This document shows, in pieces, positions 1 through 7,755 of a DNA stretch of 64,000 nt. The stretch spans positions 123,138-187,137 of the forward strand of contig NZ_VUNR01000003.1 of assembly GCF_009695585.1 (NCBI RefSeq). The letters run 5' to 3'. Position 1 is the stretch's first letter. Each line of letters starts with the position of its first letter. The translations under genes were made by a program, and so were the position numbers. Source of the DNA: Anaerovibrio slackiae (GTDB taxonomy: Bacteria; Bacillota; Negativicutes; Selenomonadales; Selenomonadaceae). The notes under the pieces are model-generated. The model ran no database searches. It was given only the letters and a program-made list of their open reading frames with translations, and was not told the DNA's origin.

Positions 1-21
1 GCAGAAAGGGACGGCAACGGT

Positions 22-2043
22 ATGAAAGCATTAATTTTGAATTCCGGCATGGGCAGCCGTATGGGTGCCCTGACAGCGGAACAGCCGAAATGCCTGACGA
101 AAATCAGCGGGCAGGAAACTATTCTCAGCAGGCAGCTGAATCAGTTGTCTGCCGTTGGCATAAAAGAGGTTGTGATTACTACAGGGGCTCATGCAGCAGT
201 GCTGGAGAGCTATTGCCAGTCATTGGAGCTGCCTGTCGAGATTTCCTTTGTTCACAATCCATTGTATAGGGAAACGAATTATATTTATTCCTTGTATCTG
301 GCACGAGAGCTGGTGCAGGATGAGGATATTATCCTGTTGCATGGTGATTTGGTTTTTGAGCACGAGGTATTGCAGAGAACGGTGGATCAGGTAGCCGGGG
401 GGCAGAGTTGCATGGCTGTCAGCTCAAGTCAGCTGCTGCCGGAAAAGGATTTTAAGGCCGTGGTAGAGAATGGCAGTATCCGGGCTGTGGGCATAGAGTT
501 TTTTGCTAATGCCATGGCAGCACAGCCTTTATATGGCCTGTGCCGGCAGGCTTGGCAGGCATGGCAGGAGGAAATAGCTGCTTTTTGCGAGGCTGGTGAC
601 AGGGGGGGTTATGCAGAAAATGCCCTGAACAGGATTTTGGACAGGTTGAGCCTCATGCCGCTGGATGTCAGGAATTTGTTGTGCGGGGAAATTGATAATC
701 CTGCTGACCTGGAGGTAGTATCAGGCAGGCTGGCAGAGCTGGCAAGGCGTAACGTTTATATGTGTTTTTCAACAGATATTCTGCACAGCGGGCATATAGC
801 TCTGATTCGCAGGGCGCAGCAGTATGGCCGTCTGATTATAGGTGTTCTGTCAGATGAGGCGGTAGCCAGCTACAAGAGATTTCCGCTGTTGCCCCAGGCA
901 GAGAGAATGGCTCTTTTTGCCAACGTAGCAGGCGTATACAAGGTGGTGGAGCAGCAGTCCCTGAGCTACAGGGACAATCTGGAACGCTACAGGCCTGATG
1001 TGGTTGTGCATGGAGATGATTGGCAGAACGGATTGCAGAAGCCTGTCAGGGATGAGGTGGTTTCGGTGCTGGCATCCTATGGCGGACGGCTGGTGGAGTT
1101 TCCTTATGCCGGGGATAGGAAGTATCAGGAAATCGAGGGCAGAACCAAGGCCGAGCTGGGTATGGCTGATCGCAGGCGTCCGCGGCTGAAAAAGCTGCTG
1201 GATATCAAGGGGCTGGTGACTGCTATTGAAACCCACAGTGGCTTGACCGGGCTGCTGGCTGAGAAGATGGCTGTAGGCGAAAAGGGCGGAGTGCATCAGT
1301 TTGATGCTATGTGGGTATCCTCCCTGTGCGATTCCACAGCAAAGGGAAAGCCGGATATTGAGCTGGTGGATATGTCTTCCCGTTTTCAGACCATCAATGA
1401 CATTATGGAGGTTACCACCAAGCCGATTATCTTTGACGGTGATACCGGCGGCTTGAAGGAGCATTTTGTTTATACGGTGCGCACACTGGAGCGCATGGGT
1501 GTGTCCATGGTGATTATAGAGGATAAAAAGGGGCTGAAAAAAAATTCCCTTTTTGGCACGGAGGTAAAGCAGACACAGGATAGCATTGAAAATTTCTGCG
1601 AGAAAATACGGGCAGGCAAGCAGGCACAGAAGACGGATTCTTTTATGATTTGTGCCAGGATTGAGAGCCTTATTCTGGAACAAGGCATGGAGGATGCTTT
1701 GGCCAGGGCGAGGGCTTTTACTGAGGCCGGGGCAGATGCCATTATGATCCACAGCCGCCGAAAGGAACCGGATGAGATTTTTGAGTTTGTGGAAAGGTTC
1801 CGTCAGGGGGATGCGGCAACGCCACTGGTAGTGGTGCCTACTTCTTTTAACCATGTGCGTGAGGAGGAGTTTGCGGCACGAGGGGTAAATGTCATCATTT
1901 ATGCCAATCAGATTACCCGGGCTGCTGTTCCGGCTATGCAGGAAGCGGCAAGGCGCATATTGTCCAATCACCGTTCCCTGGAGTGTGATGATATTTGTAT
2001 GCCATTTAAGGAGATTATCCGGCTGATTCCGGCTGATTATTGA
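22..2043 (+). CDS. pepM: Nucleotidyltransferase x2 / phosphoenolpyruvate mutase fusion
   Basis: Three domains are visible. Residues 1-235 are a sugar-nucleotidyltransferase fold opening with the nucleotide-binding loop LNSGMGSRMG, like the PntC phosphonate cytidylyltransferases. Residues 243-370 are a second cytidylyltransferase of the glycerol-3-phosphate type with HSGH. Residues 390-673 are PEP mutase with the signature EDKKGLKKNS near residue 500. PEP mutase rearranges phosphoenolpyruvate to phosphonopyruvate, the entry step of nearly all phosphonate pathways; the N-terminal domains probably activate the finished phosphonate with CTP. An AAAGGGA ribosome site precedes the ATG. The stop overlaps the next gene's possible TTG start, so the three pathway genes look like one operon. 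PntC-PEP mutase fusions are known; the extra HXGH domain has no assigned role here. Confidence 0.88.
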   Translation: MKALILNSGMGSRMGALTAEQPKCLTKISGQETILSRQLNQLSAVGIKEVVITTGAHAAVLESYCQSLELPVEISFVHNPLYRETNYIYSLYLARELVQDEDIILLHGDLVFEHEVLQRTVDQVAGGQSCMAVSSSQLLPEKDFKAVVENGSIRAVGIEFFANAMAAQPLYGLCRQAWQAWQEEIAAFCEAGDRGGYAENALNRILDRLSLMPLDVRNLLCGEIDNPADLEVVSGRLAELARRNVYMCFSTDILHSGHIALIRRAQQYGRLIIGVLSDEAVASYKRFPLLPQAERMALFANVAGVYKVVEQQSLSYRDNLERYRPDVVVHGDDWQNGLQKPVRDEVVSVLASYGGRLVEFPYAGDRKYQEIEGRTKAELGMADRRRPRLKKLLDIKGLVTAIETHSGLTGLLAEKMAVGEKGGVHQFDAMWVSSLCDSTAKGKPDIELVDMSSRFQTINDIMEVTTKPIIFDGDTGGLKEHFVYTVRTLERMGVSMVIIEDKKGLKKNSLFGTEVKQTQDSIENFCEKIRAGKQAQKTDSFMICARIESLILEQGMEDALARARAFTEAGADAIMIHSRRKEPDEIFEFVERFRQGDAATPLVVVPTSFNHVREEEFAARGVNVIIYANQITRAAVPAMQEAARRILSNHRSLECDDICMPFKEIIRLIPADY

Positions 2044-3164
2044 GGTTTATTAAAGTTATTTATTTAGGCTGGACAGGGGCGGTTGAGGTGATTGATTTGC
2101 ATCGGACAAAAATTTTGACAGAAGCGGCTGCCGCAGGTGAGGTGGCAGGGTGGCTGCAGGATATCCGATGTCACAGGGCGATGCTGGTGCATGGCGGTTC
2201 TGCCATGCAGCTGGCTGGTTGGCAGGTGCTGACAGATATGCTGGTGCAGCAGGGAATAGAGAGGATTTCCTTTGGGGATTTTCAGCCAAATCCTCTATAT
2301 GAGTCGGTGCAGGCAGGTTGTGACAGATTTTTGGCTGCCGGGTGCGATTTGCTGATAGCAGTGGGTGGTGGCAGTGCCATTGATGTGGCAAAATGCATAC
2401 GGAAAAAGCTTTTGGCGGAGTCTGGCAGGAAGACGGCCTTTTTGGTGTTGCCAACGACTGCCGGTACGGGAAGCGAAGCGACACGATATGCTGTAACCTA
2501 TCTGGATGGTCAGAAGCAGTCCCATACGGATGAGATTTTTTATCCGGATGTGGTTTGGTATTTTTCCAGCAGCTTGGCTAGTTTGCCACTTTATCAGAAA
2601 AAGTCAGCTTTTTTAGATGCTTATTGTCATGCAGTGGAAGCCTGCTGGTCCATTAATGGAACTAGGGAAAGCAGGCTGCATGCAGAAAAGGCACTGGCTA
2701 TCCTGCAGAAGTATGGCGATATTTATATTGATGCCGGGGAAAAGGCTTTGACGTGTGGTGAAACTGAGCTGGCAGTGTATAGGCAGCTTTTTTCGGCAGC
2801 TTATTGGGCAGGCCGTGCTATAGATATTACCCAGACAACGGCGGGGCATGCCATGTGCTACAAGATGTGTGCTTTGACCGGGATTGCCCATGGGCATGGA
2901 GCAGCCCTATGTGTTGCGGCACTGGCGGAGGATATGCCGGATTTGCTGGAGAAGTTTTTTCTTCAGAAGCATGTTGACTGGCTTCTGAAGCATTTGCAAG
3001 ACTGGGGAATGAAGCTGCCCACTGCAGAAAATGTTGATGTTGCTGAGGAACAAGTGAGGCTTCTGGCGGATAATGTGAATCCGGTCAGGTTAAAAAATCA
3101 TCCTGTTGTTTTGAGCAGAGAATATATTGAGGACGTGTATCGAAGGATTTTGTCAGGAAGATAG
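2040..3164 (+). CDS. Iron-type alcohol dehydrogenase, probable phosphonoacetaldehyde reductase
   Basis: Group III metal-dependent alcohol dehydrogenase of about 374 residues. It has the GGGSAIDVAK nucleotide-binding loop, the PTTAGTGSEAT segment and metal-ligand candidates in DAYCHAVEA and AHGHG. Lying between PEP mutase and phosphonopyruvate decarboxylase, it most likely reduces phosphonoacetaldehyde to 2-hydroxyethylphosphonate, as PhpC-type enzymes do. The start is uncertain: a TTG at 2040 overlaps the upstream stop, and a GTG at 2088 preceded by a GGGGCGG stretch is an alternative. The family is certain; the substrate is inferred from context. Confidence 0.82.
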   Translation: MRFIKVIYLGWTGAVEVIDLHRTKILTEAAAAGEVAGWLQDIRCHRAMLVHGGSAMQLAGWQVLTDMLVQQGIERISFGDFQPNPLYESVQAGCDRFLAAGCDLLIAVGGGSAIDVAKCIRKKLLAESGRKTAFLVLPTTAGTGSEATRYAVTYLDGQKQSHTDEIFYPDVVWYFSSSLASLPLYQKKSAFLDAYCHAVEACWSINGTRESRLHAEKALAILQKYGDIYIDAGEKALTCGETELAVYRQLFSAAYWAGRAIDITQTTAGHAMCYKMCALTGIAHGHGAALCVAALAEDMPDLLEKFFLQKHVDWLLKHLQDWGMKLPTAENVDVAEEQVRLLADNVNPVRLKNHPVVLSREYIEDVYRRILSGR

Positions 3165-3206
3165 ATGCAGCTAAAAAAAGCTGAGGGCAGGGAAGGAGTG
3201 TGCAGG

Positions 3207-4349
3207 ATGAGGGTAGAGAATTTTGTGGAGGCTTTGGAGGCGGATTTTTTTGCCGGGGTGCCGGATTCGCTGTTGAAGCCACTGAGCAGTTATCTGATGG
3301 ATAATTATGGCACGGATGCACAGCATCATGTAATAGCAGCTAATGAAGGGAATGCAGTAGCGGTTGCAGCAGGGTATTACCTGGCTACCGGCAGGGTGCC
3401 GGTGGTTTATATGCAGAACAGCGGTGAGGGAAATATTGTCAATCCGGTGGCTTCGCTGCTGCACAGAAAGGTGTATGGCATACCGGAAATCTTTGTTATC
3501 GGCTGGCGCGGAGGGCCAGGGCAAAAAGATGAGCCTCAGCATGTCTTTCAGGGTGAGATTACATTGCAGCTGCTGGATGTGCTGGAGATACCTTACATGG
3601 TGCTGGGCAAGGAGACGGAGCTGACGGAGCTGCGTAGATGTATGGCGGATTTTCGCCATGTGCTGCAGCAGGGAGGCAGTGTGGCGCTGGTGGTAAAGAA
3701 GGGCGCATTGGAGTATGAGGGCAAGCTGAAATATGCCAACAGCTATACCCTGCTGCGGGAGGAAATTATCCGTCAGATTATTGCTGTGTCGGGCAATGCG
3801 CCTATTGTGTCCACAACTGGCAAGGCTAGCCGGGAGCTTTTTGAGCTGCGGGAGCAGCAGGGGGGAGCTGTCCGGGAGGAAATGCTGCATGGCAGGGATT
3901 TTTTGACTGTAGGCTCTATGGGGCATAGTTCTTCTATTGCCCTGGGGATAGCCATGCAGAAACCGGAGCAGGATATCTGGTGCGTGGACGGGGATGGGGC
4001 ATTGCTGATGCATATGGGAGCTATGGCTGTTATCGGCAAGGCGCATCCTGACAATTTTATCCATGTGATTATTAACAATGAAGCCCATGAGTCTGTGGGA
4101 GGGATGCCGACGGCTGGCAATACGGCTGATTTTGCAGCGATTGCCAGAGGGTGCGGCTATGATGAGGCGGTTTCTGTCAGAGACATGCAGTCCCTGCAGG
4201 AGGTATTGCAGCGTTATGCCGGAGCAAAGGGGTTGCGCTTTGTGGAGGTCAGGTCAGCTATTGGAGCAAGAATCGACCTAGGGCGGCCAACCAGCACGGC
4301 AGAGGAAAATAAGAAGTATTTTATGGCACATCTTGCTGTTTGTGAGTGA
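3207..4349 (+). CDS. ppd: Phosphonopyruvate decarboxylase
   Basis: Thiamine-diphosphate enzyme that decarboxylates phosphonopyruvate to phosphonoacetaldehyde, the irreversible step that pulls the PEP mutase equilibrium forward. The start FAGVPDSLLKP, the EGNAVAVAAGYYLATG segment that contributes the cofactor-activating glutamate, and the C-terminal ThDP/Mg motif GDGALLMHMGA...NNEAHES are all present. I place the start at ATG 3207, eight bases after AAGGAG, rather than the upstream ATG at 3165, which would add 14 unconserved residues. Length, about 380 residues, is normal. It forms one transcription unit with the two preceding genes. Confidence 0.9.
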   Translation: MRVENFVEALEADFFAGVPDSLLKPLSSYLMDNYGTDAQHHVIAANEGNAVAVAAGYYLATGRVPVVYMQNSGEGNIVNPVASLLHRKVYGIPEIFVIGWRGGPGQKDEPQHVFQGEITLQLLDVLEIPYMVLGKETELTELRRCMADFRHVLQQGGSVALVVKKGALEYEGKLKYANSYTLLREEIIRQIIAVSGNAPIVSTTGKASRELFELREQQGGAVREEMLHGRDFLTVGSMGHSSSIALGIAMQKPEQDIWCVDGDGALLMHMGAMAVIGKAHPDNFIHVIINNEAHESVGGMPTAGNTADFAAIARGCGYDEAVSVRDMQSLQEVLQRYAGAKGLRFVEVRSAIGARIDLGRPTSTAEENKKYFMAHLAVCE

Positions 4350-4373
4350 TTAGGATAGGAAAGCGGATAATTT

Positions 4374-5272
4374 ATGGATTGGGTTATTAAGGATTTATAC
4401 AAGGATGAGCTCAGGAGCAATTTTCTGGTGACGGCTGATCGTAAAAAGGTATGGCAGGCCGAGCTGAATATATTGCGGGAGCTGGACAGGATTTGCCGCA
4501 AGCATGGCATCAGATATTTTGCTGATTATGGTACTTTGCTGGGGGCTGTGCGCCATCAGGGGTTTGTTCCTTGGGATGATGATATTGATGTTGTCATGCT
4601 GCGCCCAGAATATGAAAGGTTTAAGCAGGTTGCTGCCATTGAGATAAGGGAGCCATTGTTTTTCAGAATACATATACGGACGGCTTTGTGATCGGTTTTT
4701 CAAAAATTCGTGATAGCCGAACTTCAGCGGTTGAATTTCCTGATTATGATGGCATGCATCAAGGAATATTTGTGGATATTTTTCCCTTGGATGATGTGCC
4801 GGATGGCAGTGTGCGGCAGAATAATATTTTTCAGATTGAGCTGGAAATCTGGCGGACTATTATGGATGAGAGAAATTTGCAGCATGATTTGGCGAATGGG
4901 GCAGCTACCAGGCTATCAGGTGATTTGCTGCACAGGCTGCTGGCATTGCCACGGCAGGAGCGATTTGCCGAGTATGAGAAATTTTGCAGCAATCATTTTG
5001 GCACATCAGAGATGATAGATGTGGTCACCTATACTTTTGGCGGCAGTGGTGTACAGCTGCCAAGGGAGTATTATGCAGATGTGGTGTATTTGCCTTTTGA
5101 GGGCATACAGATTCCTGCCCCGAAGCTTTATCATGAGGTGTTGAGCAGACGGTATGGCGATTATGAAAAGCCGGTCAGGGGCGGTTCAATGCATGAGGGA
5201 ATTATTCTCAGCGCTGATATATCTTATCGGGAATTAATGGCAGCGTATCAGAAGGATAGTTCGTTAGAGTAA
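4374..5272 (+). pseudogene. LicD-family phosphotransferase, split by a -1 frameshift in a T tract
   Basis: LicD proteins transfer phosphocholine or similar groups from a CDP carrier to sugars of glycans. The N-terminal part (4374-4691) has the diagnostic ADYGTLLGAVRHQGFVPWDD and DIDVVM motifs and then stops. The rest continues in another frame (about 4664-5272) with GFVIGFSKIRDSRTSAVEF and GIFVDIFPLDDVPDG. The break is at the five T residues 4659-4663: a sixth T would restore an uninterrupted protein of about 299 residues. Both halves are well conserved, so this is a recent mutation, a slipped-strand phase-variable tract, or a sequencing error. Its position after the phosphonate genes suggests the transferred group is a phosphonate. 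Confidence 0.85.
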
Positions 5273-5281
5273 GGGGAAAAG

Positions 5282-6493
5282 ATGATGACAGAGAAAAACG
5301 CGGATAAATATATAATCGTTTTTTGGGGGGCAGGCAATCATCCTAGCCTGTTGCCCATCAGCATGGGGCTTGCTGACGGATTCAGGGAGCTGGGAAAAAA
5401 TGTAGCTTTTTGTGATTGTACTGATACTGAATGTGTGAATGCCTGTTTTGACCTGATGCGTGCCAGGCAGGTGGCATTTTGTGCAGGACTGAATAACTTT
5501 GGCATGATTTGGAATGTGGGAGAAAAGGAAATTTTCAAAACCTATAAGGAATATGATGTGCCTCATGTCTCTATTATGCTGGATACACCGTATAACAAGG
5601 CTGTTTCTGGTTTTGATGATTATTGTCCGAAGCATATTGTCACCCTTTTGGATAAGACAGCGGAGGAATATGTCAGGCTGGCTTACCCGGACAAGGCAGG
5701 AAAGGCTATTTTTTTGCCATTGGCAGGTATGGAATCGGATAATGCTGAAGATGTGTTTGCCAGGGAAAGATGCTACGACGTGGTTGTTAGTGCCAGTACA
5801 TGGGGAGCAGGGGGCACGGAGCGTCAGTGGCATGGCAATGGTGTCAGCAGCCGGGTTGCCAAAATTCTTGACGATACAGCGGATTATTTGGAAGTTAATG
5901 CAGAAGGTGTCTTTGCGGCACTGAAATATGTGTTGCAGGCGAGGGGACTGCAGGGGGACGAGTATTTGCGCAGGATGTTGCCCTACTGCTGGGACTTGCT
6001 GCTGTACATAAAGTCTTATCGCAGGCTGAAAGCAGTGGAGCTTTTGGCGCGGAATGATATTCCGGTGGATGTATTTGGTAACGGCTGGGACATTGTGCCT
6101 TTTGCAGGCAAGCTGAAACTGCATGGCCCGGTTTCTTATGAACAATCCTTGGAAATTGCCTCTCAGGCGAAGATTATTTTTCAGGACCAGGCGGAATTTA
6201 ATCACGGTGCCCATGACAGGGTATTTACGGGCATGCTGAATGGTGCGGTGGTAGTCAGTGAATTCAGCCATTATTTGGCAGAGGAATTTGAAGCTGGGCG
6301 GGATTTGTTTATGTTTGACTGGCAGAACGGTGACAAGCAGGTGCAGGTTATCCATGAGCTTTTGGCTGACGAGAGCAAGCGGCTTTCTGTAGCTGTTAGT
6401 GCTTACGGCAAGGCTGTCAGACGGCATCGCTGGGCGAACAGAGCAGAGCGGATATTGGAAGCTGTTGATGTGCTATACGGTGTTGAGGTGTAG
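5282..6493 (+). CDS. CgeB-like glycosyltransferase (DUF3880 / GT1-type)
   Basis: About 403 residues with the two-part architecture of CgeB/DUF3880 proteins: an N-terminal Rossmann half (IIVFWGAGNHPSLLPIS) and a C-terminal half ending in the donor-site region IIFQDQAEFNHGAHDRVFTG with MLNGAVVVSEFS. Such proteins are predicted GT-B enzymes found in spore-coat, capsule and flagellin glycosylation loci; the sugar cannot be read from sequence. It starts at tandem ATGs just after an AGGGGAAAAG ribosome site, nine bases downstream of licD, and is probably co-transcribed with it. Confidence 0.75.
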   Translation: MMTEKNADKYIIVFWGAGNHPSLLPISMGLADGFRELGKNVAFCDCTDTECVNACFDLMRARQVAFCAGLNNFGMIWNVGEKEIFKTYKEYDVPHVSIMLDTPYNKAVSGFDDYCPKHIVTLLDKTAEEYVRLAYPDKAGKAIFLPLAGMESDNAEDVFARERCYDVVVSASTWGAGGTERQWHGNGVSSRVAKILDDTADYLEVNAEGVFAALKYVLQARGLQGDEYLRRMLPYCWDLLLYIKSYRRLKAVELLARNDIPVDVFGNGWDIVPFAGKLKLHGPVSYEQSLEIASQAKIIFQDQAEFNHGAHDRVFTGMLNGAVVVSEFSHYLAEEFEAGRDLFMFDWQNGDKQVQVIHELLADESKRLSVAVSAYGKAVRRHRWANRAERILEAVDVLYGVEV

Positions 6494-6498
6494 GCAGT

Positions 6499-7707
6499 AT
6501 GCAGAAGCATATTTTTTATTATACAATCAGCCGTGATGAGTTGCAGGCAGAGCAGATAAAGCGATTGCTGGCGTTTGAACAGGCGGCAGGTGATGTAAAA
6601 CTGGAAACGGATGTGGAAGGGCTGAAGATAGACTTCAATTCCGGGGCAAGGGTGCAGCTGCCTGTCGGCAACTGGCATGTGAAGATTTCTGATTATGACA
6701 GTGGTTTGGTGGCTTTTGATGATGATGCATCAGATTGTACCTTGGTGTCAGCGGAAAAATATTTTATCCGCTGGCAGGTGGAGGTATGGCAGAATGGGCT
6801 ACCTGTTTTTGAGCATGTGCTGGATTTGGAAGATCAGGAAGTTTTTGTATTTATGGCAGGCGGTGCCCTGGGAGATTCAATATCTTTGTTTCCTTATATC
6901 AGGATGCTGCAGCAGCAATATCATTGCCGGGTATCGTTATTTCCTCCAAATGAAAGCTTTAAGGAATTGCTGAACAATTATTTTCCGGATATTGAGCTTG
7001 TGGAAAAAATTCCAGATGATTGTTATGCTGCTTACTGCCTGGCTGTATTTCAGAGGCCGCCTTATCTGATTGCTACAGATAGCCGGGCGGTAACTCCCGA
7101 TATGGCTGCCCGTAGCATATTGGGACTGCATGGTAATGCCCCAAAGGTTATCTATAAGCCGACTTTGCCGCGGACGATTAGGGAAAAATATGTGTGTATA
7201 GCTGTTCAGGCTTCCGGGGTAATGAAATGCTGGCTGAATTCCAGCGGCTGGGCGAGGGTGATAGCTTATCTGAAGCATCTGGGGTATCGTGTTTTGTGCA
7301 TTGATGGTGCTAACAAGGTTCTAGCAGGGGGGCATTTAATCGAATGTCCTGCCGGGGCAGAGGATTTTACAGGGATGCGTCCCTTGATGGAGCGGATTAA
7401 TCTTTTGGCGTATGCTGATTTTTTTATTGGCCTTGGTAGCGGGCTTTCCTGGCTGGCTTATGCCTGTGATGTGCCTGTAGTGCTGATAAGCGGCTTTTCT
7501 TTGCCTTTAGGGGAGTTTGATACTCCTCACCGTGTAACCAATCAAATGGTTTGCCATGGGTGCTACAACGATATACGGGTGGATTGGAAGGATGGCTGTC
7601 CGTATCATGCCGGTACGGAACGTGAATTTGAATGCAGCAGGGCAATCAGTTTTCGCATGGTGCAGTCAGCAATAGACAGGCTGCTGGCACAGGAAGGGCT
7701 TTTATAG
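6499..7707 (+). CDS. Autotransporter O-heptosyltransferase homologue (BAHT family)
   Basis: 402 residues. The second half carries hallmarks of bacterial autotransporter heptosyltransferases (TibC/Aah type): AGGALGDSISLFPYIR, GLGSGLSWLAYACDVPVVLISGF, then a cysteine set at C352 and C355 (CHGC), C367 and C379 (FECSR). In TibC four such cysteines bind iron and support oligomerisation. Characterised relatives add heptose from ADP-heptose to serines of autotransporter adhesins. Here the neighbours are flagellins and O-GlcNAc-transferase-like enzymes, so a flagellar target is inferred. Residues 1-110 resemble no domain I recognise. The start ATG follows the upstream stop by five bases with only a weak ribosome site. 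Confidence 0.82.
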   Translation: MQKHIFYYTISRDELQAEQIKRLLAFEQAAGDVKLETDVEGLKIDFNSGARVQLPVGNWHVKISDYDSGLVAFDDDASDCTLVSAEKYFIRWQVEVWQNGLPVFEHVLDLEDQEVFVFMAGGALGDSISLFPYIRMLQQQYHCRVSLFPPNESFKELLNNYFPDIELVEKIPDDCYAAYCLAVFQRPPYLIATDSRAVTPDMAARSILGLHGNAPKVIYKPTLPRTIREKYVCIAVQASGVMKCWLNSSGWARVIAYLKHLGYRVLCIDGANKVLAGGHLIECPAGAEDFTGMRPLMERINLLAYADFFIGLGSGLSWLAYACDVPVVLISGFSLPLGEFDTPHRVTNQMVCHGCYNDIRVDWKDGCPYHAGTEREFECSRAISFRMVQSAIDRLLAQEGLL

Positions 7708-7755
7708 ATGTATTGCCACTGACCGTAGGATAGGCAGTTGGGAGGTGCGTGTGGC

